In this document: piece by piece, positions 24,213 through 36,827 of the stretch
How positions within the stretch are numbered: position 1 is the stretch's first letter
Layout of the letters: every line of letters begins with the position of its first letter
Source of the DNA: Hedera helix
Taxonomy: Eukaryota > Streptophyta > Magnoliopsida > Apiales > Araliaceae
Length of the DNA stretch: 64,000 nucleotides
Direction of reading: 5' to 3'
Assembly: GCA_947179155.2 (NCBI GenBank)
Contig: OX359280.1
Location: forward strand, 42,573,555 to 42,637,554
Translations under genes and position numbers: made by a program
Notes under the pieces: model-generated
Database searches by the model: none
Told to the model about the DNA's origin: nothing
The model's input: only the letters and a program-made list of their open reading frames with translations

Positions 24213-25362
24213 TGGAGTATTCATTCTGGCTTTTTGCTGCTGATATATTCCCTAGTTTCAACCTTTGAGGACTTATTTGGCTAGAGTTACATAACTTCTA
24301 ACTGCAAGTTAGAATGCAATAGAGATCTGAGAGTTTTAACCCAGCAGCGACTTACAAAAATGATATCCCTCTTGTGGATTCCTGTCATGTGGATACTTGA
24401 CCAAAATCTTGGTTTATGAACTTCTAATCCAACTGGGTGACTTAAGTTTCAAGTCAAATTTATTTTCATTAAATTGTACTGTGGCTCCGGTTTGAAATAG
24501 AGCACATGTCAGTAAATCCTAGATACAGTAGAGTTTATTTTTACCTAGTTGTTCCTTACCATATAGATGTATTCAGCGGCTGAAATATTTATATCAATCT
24601 GTTATGAGTTTGAAAGTAGTCATGTTTATGGACCTATGGTATGTAGCTAAAGCAGAAGTGGCAGATAATTACTATCTGATTAACAAATCATATTTCTGAT
24701 CCAGTTGAGATGCACTTTAGAAATTTTCATATGCATATATTCAAAATAAGATCAAGAGTAGCATTTTCATTCGCAAGGAAATATACCATTTTCTACTGCT
24801 GAGATACCTTTGGCGGCAAATCCCCTTGACAGTACAGTAGTAGCAGCTAAATGTCATAGTACGGTAGTAGCTTCTTGCTGTGCAAAATGTCGCAGGTTAT
24901 TTGCCCTTATGGTAGCATCGAAATGTCATAGTACAGTAGTAGCATCTTACTGTGTAGAACCATTAGGTACCAACTACCAAGGGTGAGTCGATAAGCCGGT
25001 GGAACTTGGAAGATATTCTAAGGCGTATGGCTTTTATGAAAAAAGGGGTGAACTGAATTCTGGTGTTTCTCACTCCCCCCGACCACCACCCCCACCCTCA
25101 CAGTACAGTAGTAGAATCTTACTGTGCAAAAACATTCGGTACCAAGGGTGACTTGATAAGCCAGCGGAACTTGGCAGACATTCTAAGGCATACACCTCGG
25201 CTTTTACCAAGAAGGAAAAGAACTAAAAAGGGGAAAGAAAGTACAAAATGATGTTAGAGATATGAATGTAATTTTGCTCTCCCCCTCACCAAATGGTACC
25301 AAATTAAATTAAAAATTGAGCAAAAATATTTATTTTTCAGAGCAATTATTAAAAAAATTGAA
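24213..25362. other. 3' flank with short dispersed duplications
   Basis: Between the TBL2-like stop and the tRNA. A segment with ACAGTAGTAGCATCTTACTG and GATAAGCC-GGAACTTGG occurs two to three times between 24830 and 25190 with divergence, so this is a local duplication. No gene is supported. Confidence 0.5.
25351..25357 (-). terminator. Pol III T-run terminator of tRNA-Lys
   Basis: Seven consecutive T on the minus strand starting five bases after the tRNA 3' end. Confidence 0.8.
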
Positions 25363-25435
25363 CGCCCACCGTGGGGCTCGAACCCACGACCACAAGGTTA
25401 AGAGCCTTGCGCTCTACCAACTGAGCTAGACGGGC
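25363..25435 (-). tRNA. tRNA-Lys (anticodon CUU)
   Basis: Reverse complement folds as a canonical 73 nt cloverleaf: acceptor GCCCGTC pairs with GGTGGGC (two G-U pairs), the D arm has TAGCTCAGTTGGTAGAGC, the anticodon loop is CTCTTAA with CTT, and the T arm has GGGTTCGAGCCCC. There is no intron and no encoded CCA, as expected of a nuclear gene. Internal A and B boxes are intact. A run of seven T on the minus strand just downstream (25351-25357 as A on plus) fits a Pol III terminator. Confidence 0.97.
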
Positions 25436-26349
25436 ATATATTTCAAGTGACAGCTAAATTATAAAAAGTTGTTTATAAAATTATTCATTAAGAAAAATTA
25501 TCCTACACACAAGTCGGTTAAGCATAAAGAATCGCTGCAAATTTTAGGTACTAAGAAAATATGCATCACTAGAAATGACTCAATTTTTTTAATAAATGAC
25601 TAAGGTCAATAGATTAAGTTTAAGAGGGGCAAAGTCATTAAAATATTCTAAAATAAGTTTAAATTTTTAGACATCGAAAATTATAACTAACTTATCACTA
25701 CAAGAATAAGAGGGTCAATTGTCCCCATAAGTGGCACAACATGACTTAACCCCCTTGGTTACAATGTTCTAGTCTATATACTTCTGAGATTGACAAGTTT
25801 TCCTTCTTCTGCCTTTAACAATGGATAAAACATTTGCAACACAGTCTCAACTTTATTCGAGCACCCTTGCTTAGAATGCTTTAGATTTTACATATACTTA
25901 TAGACCGACAAATTTAGCTTAGGGAGTTAAAGACAACCCATTGAACCACAATAGTGCAAGATATTGTGAAAATATTAAAATTTCTATTGTGGAAATAGCA
26001 ATTCTCTATATTTATTCTTCTCGTCCTTTATCGATGGGTTTAATCAAATTTCATTATCCTCAACTGCACTATTCTGATCTGATAGCAATAAACTTGCTTT
26101 TATTGCAAACCTTAAATTAAGAATCAAATGTAAAAGCAGGAACTTGATCCATTTAAGTAAATAAAATTTTAGGAACAGTCAGAAATTTCAACATTCCCAC
26201 TCAGAAAATACAGTAGCGATGAGTACTATAACAAGGAGGAAACAGCACAACAGCAACTACCATCATCGATATGTTTTCTGTTCAGAATTTCTGTTCATTC
26301 TGAAATCTCAATACATCAAGACCAGAAATAACACGTAGAATAGGATAGA
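25436..26349. other. Intergenic region, nothing recognised
   Basis: AT-rich, no open frame or repeat worth naming. The last 100-200 bp is probably the 3' UTR of the proteasome gene on the minus strand. Confidence 0.5.
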
Positions 26350-29300
26350 TCAATCTTTTCGAAGCTCCATGTATTCACGACGAATGCCATCAGCGTTTAA
26401 GATGACCACTTCCAGCCTGTCTCCCTGCATAATAGACATGACAAACTTAGAAAGGAAGAAGAAATAAATACTTAAGCTTCCAAACTACTATTCCATTTGA
26501 GTCATCTTATCTTCACATCAGTGAAGGACTCGGTCTCATCTTCACATCAGTGAAGAAATCAATCCCAGCCAATCAAACAACTAAACTATTAGTCATATGT
26601 GTGCAAGTGCATAATAATGTCCTCACTTTCCACTTGAGTTATATATTCCTAGTACATTATTATTCAGTGACTTACTAATCAAATGGTCTATAGTAGATCT
26701 GCCAGATGTTTGTTACGTCAACAGTCAATATGTATGTCAGTATGTGCAAAGTGGGTAGTACAGTTTTAGTTTAAAATAAGTTTATTTAGCAAAGAATGAA
26801 CTTAAGTAATACTCGAAACACAACCACGCCATAAAAACTAAAACTTCTGATTCCTCAAATTTTGTGCTTAGTCGTACGAATCTAACTCCAACCAATGTAA
26901 GTTATCAGTTAGTATACAAGAGTGTCCATCTATTCCTGTTTAATCTTACTTTACCCCAGGTCGTAACAGAGCCAGTAATGGTTTAAGAGAAAAACAATTT
27001 CTACTCATTCAAGAAAGTTAAATTTATAATAAAATCAGGCATTGAGCATTATAAAGCCTAAAACCAGATTTTAGAAGGGCCTGCACACCACTATCTTTTC
27101 TGAAGCTAGCATGGAATTTTTCAGTCTGATGTTTCTAGGATACCTTTCATATTCTGGACTTAAACAAAAGTAAGAGGGCAATGAAGAAGATCAAAGACTT
27201 ACAGTGTAGATATCCCTCTCTGTTGCTGATGCAAAACAAGTTTTCACCAAATCAATGGCTTCTATTTCTGAAAGAGGAGTAACAGCATCCTGCATAGATT
27301 GATGGACCTTTAATTAGACACTTAGAATGTGTGTGTGTGTGTGTGTGTGTATATGAATCAGACACAAAAGGGAAAAAAAAGATTTTAAAGTCGTAACCAA
27401 CCTGAGCCGGTAATAGCAGAGGGCTTGGTGATTTCAGCTGGTTGTCCAGAAAAGGTGTAATTAGTGTGGCACCAGATCCTTGGGCACTGTATCCAACCCT
27501 CTCATAGGATCCAACAGCATCATATGTGTAAACACACCCCTTACCTTAAGTTATTTAAAGAAAAAAGTGTCAAAAAAATAGCGGTCTCAACTGACATCTA
27601 CAGGCTACATCTTATAGCATCTTACCTTCATTATCAAGACCACCCAGAACATTGAAAGCATAATAGGGGAAGAATCTTTTGTAGTAAAGTGTGTTTGAGA
27701 GCAGCTGAGCCATTGCAGGGCAGCTCATTTGCTTATTGTGTTGATGCTGATAAGACTATCTCAAGAAGAAGATAAACACCATATGATGTCAGTTTCAAAA
27801 CAGAATGTAAACCACGAGCATCAAAATAAAAATAGGAAACTAGTTTGAGAATTGATAAACAAATGATTCCATAAAGAAAAAAGTACTCCCTCTATCCCAC
27901 AAAAGATGTCTAAAGCACCTACAAAAAAAAATTGACCCACAAAAGATATCTAAAGTACACAATTCAAATGCAAAATGTTATATAAAGACCACTTTACCCT
28001 CACAAGTACTTAAGTGGAGTACATTCATTTAGGAAAGAAGAAGAATAGAATCATTAGTGTACTTATGTGGGGTCCACAACGGGAGAATTGAAACTTAATT
28101 ATACTCTCTCCTCTATTTTTATTTTTTCTTAATTTGTGTGAAAAGTGTACTAGAGTCATCTTATATGGGACAGAAGGATTATATTTTATGATGGAATTTT
28201 TAGGCTTCATAAAATAGTATTTTGTGTGAAACATAATTATATACGATCAGATACCAAAAGAAGAGCAGAATAAATAATGCAGCAACTATTAAACAAAGGA
28301 AGAAAACAAGGTCTCTTAGCCCCAAATCAACCACTGCTGCTGTTAGAATTCACCACTCACATGCCAACCGACTACTAGCCAAGATATTATCGGGAGAAAG
28401 AACACCAGAAAACATGGTGCATCTATTGTAAATGTTCCTCCTCTTACCCTCATACTTATGCCTTCTACTATCACTAATGTCATAAGCAAGCTCCTGATAA
28501 GAAATTGGAAAGTATAAAAACATTTTCACCTTGTCTTTTCCACCACAAACTTTCTAGCTATTACTGAGTGGAAACAGTAATTAATAAAATAAAAGTAAGG
28601 AGCATGTTTTTTAGGACATCAAATATTCTAAAGCATATGTGATTTGAATCGAATTGAGGTGAGGAGAAAAAAAAAAACTTTTCCAGAAGTTAACAGCTTA
28701 CCAGGTGCCTAGCAGCCAAGACCTTTTGCAAAGCTCTCACATCAGCCTGGAATCCTGAAGAGGCCATCACCGATTTGTCCGCTCTAGAAGGTCAAAAAAT
28801 AATAAACAGCATAAGCACATGAGCTTGTAGTCAAGAAAGATTTGTTAATATGTTGAACCACTTGTTTTCTTATGTGAACAATAGAGAAAGTGTGCTAATG
28901 ATATTAGAGGGTTTCCATTCCCACCTTGCCTTTTGTATTTCCTTTTCTTTCTAATAAATTTTTTTACATACAAAAATTAGAAATAGAGAAAGCATGCTGA
29001 TGTAAGAATACCAAAACTCTGAAACTGAATCGACTTCATTCATTAAAAAAAAAGATCCAGAAGGCATTCCTCTGAATCAATAATACAGACAACATTGATA
29101 AAACTATGATAAAGTTCTCGTTTTTCATAGGACCTTTGTGAAGTGTGTGTGGCTTGTGAACAAAGACAACAAAGTCTTGTCCAACTTTTCCTTTGGCAGA
29201 AACTACTACTGCAATGCCCGACTAAAGAAGGCTATCCATACTTTTGCCGAAACCGCCGCAAAACTAAGTCTCTGTAGCTCAGCTACATGGGTATTACATC

Positions 29301-29989
29301 TACCCTAGAAGAATGAAGTACATATATACTAAATCAACCTTATATGCTGAGTGTACCCTAGGGTTACTAAAAATTTCAAATTTCTAAATTTATTTGTACT
29401 AAATCCAAAGTTCACTCCCAGCTATGAGCAACCAGAAAGATCCTTGACATTGTTCATTGTGGAGCACAACTTCAATAAAAAAAAAATTAAAATGCAAACA
29501 TAAGATAACAATTGTACTTTAGGCAGTCATCTATTCATCAAAAGTTAAGATTCATGTTCCACCTACAAATAATTTGTTTTTAACAAATCTCTAATTCTAA
29601 TGCCACCAAATAATTTCTTCTAAATCATGAAATCAATATGATTTGATCAATAGCGCAACCACAAGACAAAAAGAAAAACCCAAAATTACAACAATACCAG
29701 CAAAATTAGAAGAAACTAAAATAAAGAGTGGATCGTACAGTTTACAGATTTTGGAGTAATCTCGGGTGAGAATACTGTAGCCAGTTGACATTCGAGTATC
29801 TGATGCAATCACGCAGTAATCAGTTCCGGCAATCGCAGCAACAGTTCTGCATATACATATATACAATCTTAACACCGATCACATCCAAAAAGAGAGATAT
29901 AAGCTATAAATATACAAATAGATATAGAGAGAGAAAGCATACCCTCCATTGTTGTCGTATGGAGACCAGTTTGCTTGTTGCTTCGTCAT
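26350..29989 (-). CDS. PBF1: 20S proteasome subunit beta type-1 (beta-6)
   Basis: Seven exons on the minus strand, in order: 29989-29943, 29846-29739, 28783-28702, 27755-27626, 27544-27402, 27289-27203, 26424-26350. Total 672 bp, 223 residues plus TGA, the usual length for plant PBF1; all introns have GT/AG borders. Diagnostic segments are MTKQQANWSPYDNNGG, CVIASDTRMSTGYSILTRDY, SSGFQADVRALQKVL, FFPYYAFNVLGGLDNEGKG, YDAVGSYERVGYSAQGSG and the C-terminal LRKD. It is one of the structural, non-proteolytic beta subunits of the 20S core, which degrades ubiquitinated proteins in cytosol and nucleus. Nothing indicates damage. Intron 3 (27756-28701) contains a Stowaway-like MITE and intron 5 a GT repeat. 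Confidence 0.97.
27331..27351. repeat. (GT)n microsatellite
   Basis: GT run in the PBF1 intron between exons 5 and 6. Confidence 0.85.
27896..28179. mobile_element. Stowaway-like MITE in PBF1 intron 3
   Basis: Left TIR CTCCCTCTATCCCACAAAAG and right TIR (reverse complement) close to TCCTTCTGTCCCATATAAG; TA flanks at 27894-27895 and 28180-28181. Length 284 bp is typical of Stowaway. Confidence 0.8.
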
Positions 29990-31113
29990 AGTGACTGGAT
30001 CGGAAGCAGGAAAAGTTGAACTGAGAGAAAATTTGGGGAATAATAGATTGAAATCAAAGCTTTGGGCAAATTTATCACTTTCTAGGTTTTCTTTCCTTTC
30101 AAGAAACTTGGAATTTTTTTTAATATTAGTAATAAATTTAAATTATGTAAAATGATCTTTGTGAAAAAAATAATCTCAACCTATATTATATAAATAATAA
30201 TAAATTTTTATTTAATAATATTAACTAATTAATATTAGGTAAAATAATATTATAAATATTTACTTGTAAAAATATATTATTAGTTTTATTTTTTACTTAG
30301 TTGGACCAAACGAAGAGTATTATTGTAAAATTATGATATTTTAAAAAATTCTTATTTAATAGAGTAACTAATTTTTATTTTATTATTTAATAATTGAATC
30401 ATATAATTGGTTAATATATGTTATTTATTTTGTATTTGAATTATAATGACAACTTATTAAAAATTATTTTCTTCTCAAACTCTATAATCTTATAATCTTA
30501 ACAGTAATAAATTTTATTTAAACTTATACTATGTGTGTGTGTATAATTGTTTCAATAATATTAAAAGATTAATATTAAATTAAATAATTTTATGATCATT
30601 TTATTGTAAAATTTTAATATCTAAGTTTCCAATTGTCGTATTACACATTCATAATATTGTTAAATTTTTATTATTTTTTTATAAATATATCATTCAATCA
30701 TTCAATATAGTAATTAATTCTTAATTTTTAATTATTAATAATCGGATCATATTATAAGTCAATGTATTATATATATAAAATAGGAGGACTGATCTAAAAT
30801 AAATTTTTTAATTCTTTTAAATAATATACTTTTATTAAAATTAAGTCGTTTTAGATATTATTTTAAAAAACCATTAAGGCCACGGGTGTTATTTTTATAA
30901 ATAAAAGGAAAGTAAGTGGTACCATACTCTTTTAATATTATTTTTTTTTAAATCTCCAAAACGATATATTTTTAATAAAAATATAATATTTAAAAGGTAT
31001 ATTTTACATCCGTTCTCTATATAGTAGTATATTTTAATATTTGGTAAGGTGATTTAAAAAAATATAACTTTTTTTTTTCAAAATTATACTAGTTAAATAA
31101 GACTAAAATCTTA

Positions 31114-31185
<72 letters not shown>

Positions 31186-31749
31186 GTGTGTGTGTGTGAT
31201 AGAAAGAACGGATCTAAAAGTATAACTCTTAAATAACATACATCTCTTAAATAATATATTTTTATCAAAACGACGTCGTTTTAAAAATTAATTTTTTTAA
31301 AAATAATATTAAAAAAAGACGTGACATTCCGCGGGTCCACTTGTTTTCTTTTTATTTACGAAAATGCCATCAAATAATCTTAAAAATGACGTTGTTTTAA
31401 TAAAAGTATGCTACTTAAAGAGGTATATTTTTATATTTATATATATATATATATATATATATCAATATCATTTTACCTCAACTTAAATTATTGTATATAT
31501 TTTAATAAAAGAAACATATTATTATTAACTAAGATGATTTTATTTTCTTATAAAACTATATTTATTAACTTTTACGTCCTTATAGAACTATGTAAATAAT
31601 TAGAATTTTTTATTTGGATAGATATATAATAAAAGTTGACTTAATATAAAAAAAATAAAACTCAAATCAAACCTTTTTTTTTTTTTTTGCCTATTTTAAT
31701 TATAATACGGATAGATAGATAGGTTACTTTATTAGTTCATGCACTTTAT
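29990..31749. other. AT-rich shared upstream region of PBF1 and cornichon, with related MITE-like repeats
   Basis: PBF1 and the cornichon gene diverge from here. Two related blocks (about 30775-31020 and 31190-31440) share GATCTAAAA, CTTAAATAA, TTTTAATAAAA and a CGTTTT core near inverted ends, and look like two diverged copies of an AT-rich MITE. Between them lies a long (TA)n run (31111-31182). The first 150 bp are the PBF1 5' UTR and proximal promoter. Confidence 0.45.
31111..31198. repeat. Long (TA)n run followed by (GT)n
   Basis: About 72 bases of TA and then 14 bases of GT, uninterrupted. Confidence 0.95.
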
Positions 31750-32190
31750 GGGCCTGTTCGGGAATGAATTTTTTTTTTGACTTAAAGTTAAAATTTTAGT
31801 AGATTTATAAGTTAAAATTTTAGTAGATTTATAAGTAAAAGTGTTCGGGAGTATTTTTACTTATAAGTCGGGAATTATAAGTAATAGTTGTGGATGTGTT
31901 CGGGTAATAATGACTTATAAGTTAAGTAAAATGTAAAGATTACTAAAATGTCCTTTAGTAAGAAGAAGAGAAAAAAAACAAGGAGGGGCAATTTTGTCAT
32001 TTCATAACAGTTGACCAACTTAAAAAAAATGACTTATAAGTCATTTTTTTTAAGTCACAAATACTTGCTTTTTTTTTTTGACTTTTTTTTCGACTTATAA
32101 GTCAAAAAAAAAGCTGCAAACGAACAGGATTATTGACTTAATGACTTATAAGTTCGTTGACCAACTTATAAGTCCCTAACGAACAGGCCC
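31750..32190. mobile_element. MITE with GGGCCTGTTCG TIRs (PIF/Harbinger- or hAT-like)
   Basis: Left end GGGCCTGTTCGGGAATGA and right end TCCCTAACGAACAGGCCC are inverted matches, flanked by a 3 bp direct repeat TAT (31747-31749, 32191-32193). The interior is dominated by GACTTATAAGTC-type palindromes. A 3 bp target duplication with a GGGCCTGTT end fits PIF/Harbinger (Tourist) elements. The right end is only 84 bp from the cornichon ATG. Confidence 0.8.
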
Positions 32191-32273
32191 TATAGGCAGG
32201 AGTTCGGATCACATTTGGTTTAGGAATAATAAGTGGCAGAGCAACAAAAAGTACACCCACAAGAATTAAAGGC

Positions 32274-32358
32274 ATGGCGGATTTGTACTCATGGCTACTC
32301 TCCTTCTTCATCCTTATCACCAGCCTCAGTTTTGTTTTTTTCCAGGTATTTCAAATCC

Positions 32359-32396
<38 letters not shown>

Positions 32397-34423
32397 TTGC
32401 AAAACTATACAATTTCTATTATGATTAATGATCATGTTTAAAATTTTCAATTGGCATTTATGGGTTCCATCACAAATTTAGATTATGTCATGGGTTTATG
32501 TATTTCCCCCTCCTTTTCAAATAAAACAAAAAGATTCCCATTTTTTAAATATGCAAATATTAAAGATATAATTTTGTTCCAATGTTTATTCTTAAAAATC
32601 AATAACTTGTTAGTTAGTGATGATAAATTAGGATGGCAATGTCATTTTATGGAGTATTACTACATTATCATTTAAAAGAGGAGTCTTTTTTATTTTAATT
32701 TTGTACAAATGGGACTTTTTTGTGGAAAGGGGGAGGTATGATTACAAAGACATGTGCTTTATGTGTAAAATTTGGTTTCAAATGTTGAAGGAAACTTGGT
32801 GTTTGATATTGTGATAAAGAAACAATATTTTTTAAGGAATTTACTTTAAGATGGTTGATAAAGTTGAGATTATAGAAATTGGAATCCCTTAATTCCGGAA
32901 TGTAAAACGATTGAATTGAAACTATTTTTAACAGTGGGAGTACTTGAATATGAAATCGAACTATGGAGATGTGGAGTTATTTGAAAAGGTTGTAATATTA
33001 GGAGAATGATGTTAGCTAGGAAGCTAATTATGAAATTTAATAATATTCTCAAGGGGATAAATGCATTCAAGAGTTTTATTCTGGTATTTACGAATTTTAT
33101 TATAAGAATGCTTTTTGATGGTAGTTTCAGCCACTGCTCTCACTGTAGTTCAAAAACTAGAAGACAAAAATATGCACGATTAGTTATTGATGAACACGAG
33201 CAAAGAATATGAACATCTGAGTGCCAATTTGATGAGCCATGTCCCCTTCTCATCTCTCGATGATTATTTTTAAGAGTTGTTACTTGAAGAACAACAAACT
33301 CGATTATGCTATTCTGGGAGAAAACCTTGGATCCGAATTCCAGACAGTTGCAAATGGGCACTCTTTTTGGGCAGTTTATAGAAATAAGTTGCATTTATAA
33401 AGAGTGTTGGATTTCATGTGACCTTTGTTATACAAGTATCCAACAAATCCAACTCTATGTTATATAAAAGGCAACTTGTTTCTATAAATTGCCCATTTGA
33501 ACTACCTGGAATCAGGATCCCTTGCACCATTCACTGAAGTGTAGTTGAAGGCTACCAAATCTTAATAGTGTGACGACCAGTTTTCTTTTATCTTTATTTA
33601 TTTTTCTTTAGCGATTGCATTTTGATGCATTTTGTATTGATGAAAATAATATATGGCCAAGTGACAGGGTCATATATTAAATAAGAAAATATTTATGTCT
33701 GAGCTAGAATGCACTACTTAAGTAACAGGGTGCTCTTTGCGAAGTTAAGAGTGGAACTTACTTGTCAGCCTTTTGTTTTTTAGCTGTCCCTTAATTTTGA
33801 ATAAAAAATTTTACTCAAGGAATTTCATATTTGGAACTGTTTATTGCAGCTAATGTGCTTGAAAGATTTGGAGCTTGATTACATCAATCCATATGATTCA
33901 GCATCTAGGATAAACAAGGTTGTTCTGGCAGAGTTTGTTTCTCAAGGAAGTTTATGTTTAATCCATCTCATGGCTGGACGTTGGCCTATGTTTCTACTAT
34001 GTTTCCCAATCGTATACTACAATGTGACATTGTAAGTTCATCGCTATTCTTCATCTCGAGATATTAGGTTGTAAAAGTTAATAAACCAGGACTGTCTTGA
34101 ATAATATAAAAATAAAATATATTCCTTTTTTCTGGAGATTTGAGTAGTAAATTCAGGGTAACTTTCTGAGCAGGTTCACTCGACGACAACATCTGGTGGA
34201 TGTCACAGAGATTTGTAACCAGCTTCCGTGGGAAAAAAATCAAAGAATATATAAGCTTGGATATCTTGTATTTCTTGTCGCGTTTTCCATATTCTGGTAT
34301 GTTTTCAAAGACATTATACTACTATTTATTTTTTGAGGCATTTTGTGCAGTAGAAGTATAACTTTGTTTATCTACTGTAGGATGCTTTGGAGCATTTTGG
34401 ATGATGATGAGTCATTCGTATAG
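32274..34423 (+). CDS. Cornichon family cargo receptor
   Basis: Four exons: 32274-32345, 33850-34031, 34174-34296, 34381-34423 (TAG), total 420 bp, 139 residues, all joins in frame with GT/AG borders. Cornichon proteins are small ER membrane proteins that load cargo, often transporters, into COPII vesicles. Seen here: a first hydrophobic segment (SWLLSFFILITSLSFVFFQ), the loop CLKDLELDYINPYDSASRIN that matches the family signature, two further hydrophobic segments (LCLIHLMAGRWPMFLLCFPI, LGYLVFLVAFSIFWMLW), the DVTEI motif and an acidic end, DDDESFV. Length is normal. Intron 1 (1.5 kb) has a GT repeat and a large foldback. Confidence 0.94.
32361..32396. repeat. (TA)n(GT)n microsatellite
   Basis: TA run joined to GT run, just after the first donor site of the cornichon gene. 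Confidence 0.9.
33327..33523. repeat. Large imperfect inverted repeat (foldback) in cornichon intron 1
   Basis: Left arm about 33327-33414 (GGATCCGAATTCCAGACAGT ... GGGCAGTTTATAGAAATAAG ... GTGTTGGATT) pairs with right arm about 33446-33523 (AATCCAACTC ... CTTGTTTCTATAAATTGCCC ... GGAATCAGGATCC). The loop is about 30 bp. It looks like a foldback MITE; a double-stranded transcript would form a long hairpin. Confidence 0.75.
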
Positions 34424-36827
34424 TTCTCTTAGTGCGGATTCCTGTTGTAAGTAGTAGATGTGTTACTTAAAGCTAAAGGAAATATATGCACATGTATATC
34501 ATTCTCATTATAAGTTACAGATATAATTTAAAAAAAAAAATTTACCTATCAAAATAAAAATAAAAAATCCGTATACTCTTGTTTCTTACCAGGTTTTTCT
34601 GATGAATCTGAGATGGCAGAAACTATTGGGGATTTGTAATTAAGGCTTCTGCAAAACACTGACTTTGTGCTAAGGGTTGATTTATAATGAAAGCAATCGG
34701 ATGTTCTTTTCTATATACATTCCCCTGAAGTTAAACGTGATCGCTGATAACTTTGCGGTTGGACAGGAAGGCTTTTAGTCCCAAAGAATCTGATTAATTG
34801 TACAGGTAGGTGATGCGACAATTGGAACTTATATGTCAAAAAATTGTGTATTTAATTTTTCCTTAATTTTGCTCCTTACTACGTGCAGTGTTTTTAGTGC
34901 TTGTTTCTTTGACAAAGTTTCATTGATTCAATGAACACCATTGTTAGGGAAAAGAAAATATGTAACTTAAATAAATATGTAATTTGAATAATTTGAACTG
35001 TAGATCAGCTGATACATAAATATAGCTTCATTCTTGTTTATTGATAATGATTGGTTGCCATGCTGTATATCTTTTTCTTTTTTTAATAGAAGAAAACAGT
35101 TCTGCAGTTTCTATGTTCTTGCAATTGATCATTACTGTTGGATTTTAGACCTTTAAATATTAGAGAAACGCTTTGAAGCTTCAACATTTGTAGAAGTAAT
35201 TATTTGATAGAAATTTAAAAAAAATTAAAACCTACTTTGTTGTCTAAAAATGAAAATTATGATTTGTGGTATTGGTTGGAATCACAAAGTTGGATGCTTA
35301 TTGCCTTGTTTTATCAAAAGGATATATGTTCCTCTTATTATCCTGGTTGCCAAATATAAGAAATCATACTTGTCGATTATTGCGTAGAATGCCAAAATAT
35401 TTTGTTTCTTTCATAGCCAGTCCCACTACTCTAGAATAAAGGAGGAGGGTTGCGAAGGCATCGCGAGCTAGTCAAAGTAAACAAAAAAATCGACAAATAT
35501 TTAACTTTTAAATTTCTGGATATAAGTTCAAGCTTGATTGGAAAGGAGCGTACTTGCTTGTATTTGGCATTGAGTTAGAAAAAACATATTAAGTACTTGC
35601 TACGTTGCTTGTATTTGGCATTGAGTTAGAAAGAACATATTAAGCTCCAATAGTCGATCTGCCTTTGACATGTTGTATGGGTAGTTAAGTTATATGCTTA
35701 ATTAATCCGACATATATCTTGTGTGATGCAAATATGTCATGTCATGCTTACGGGGTAACCATGATTTATCGAATATTTAAAAACCTAACCTCATTGACTA
35801 AACTTTTTTGTAATCGTGTGTTGTTACCTTGTTATTGCAATATGAATGTGTGCAGATAGAAACTAATCTGCAGAACTTGGTTTTTAAACTATCCTTGAGG
35901 TTGACATATCCTATGGAAATCGTCTTGTGGGCTAGCAAGTCTCTCACAAACTCAGAGATTTTCAACTATGTTTATTCAATAAAACACTTGCTAGACTGTA
36001 TAACTTATCACTAGAAAGTGAAGCACCTTCTAACTTTTGTTAAGGTGGACTTAGGAGAGAGTTAATTTTCCATGGCAATCCTTTTCTCACACAAAAGTTG
36101 GGGGATTTTGACAAACTTTTTCAGCTTGCAGTTAAAAGGGAGGAAGTCTGCAGATTTTAGTTTAGTGGTACATGGGATTTCTTTTCTCTAATTTGGCTGC
36201 TGTGGGAAAGATTCTTTAGAGTTTCATTGAAGAGGAGAGAGGAAAAGAATTGAAATTCCTATTCATTTCCTCTCACCAAGTAGAGCATACGCTTATTAAA
36301 TTTCCCCTCAATGGTCCTACCCAAAGATACATGAACAAGGATAAAGTTTATCTCTTCCTTTTCTTAATCCCTAAAGATAGTCCACTTGATCCTTAAAGTT
36401 TTCCTCTCCCTTTTCTTAATCTTTTCCTTGTCATCCACAAATTTAAGTTAATAACTAATTGCAGGTGAGCCTTATTAAAGCAAGTAAACTGAATTTTGGG
36501 AATAATCTATTTAAAAATGTCATTTTGGCACCATATTATGGACAAAAGACAAGCTAATCTTTTAGATTAAAGGAGAAGAATGTACAAAATCAACCATTCA
36601 TAACTTGTATATATACATGTATCCAGTATAAGGATATATCTTCTGGTTTATCCCATCGGCTCGAGTCTTGATAAATTTTCTGTGTAGGGATGTAAAATCA
36701 ACTATTACAATAACTTAGATTTCCTTAAACCCCTCTAATATACAAAAGGAAAGGGGAGATATCATAACAGAAAAGATAGCGAAAACATATTTACAGTTAA
36801 CAATAAAACATAACTGCGATTCAGCTT
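34424..36827. other. Intergenic region with a short tandem duplication
   Basis: The first few hundred bases are the cornichon 3' end. At 35553-35644 a segment with TTGCTTGTATTTGGCATTGA appears twice in tandem. No gene is supported. Confidence 0.5.

Noticed and set aside
34592..34640. Possible extra cornichon exon (FSDESEMAETIGDL)
   Set aside because: An AG precedes it and it looks coding, but joining it from a donor in the last exon gives the wrong frame, and the gene already ends at a normal length.
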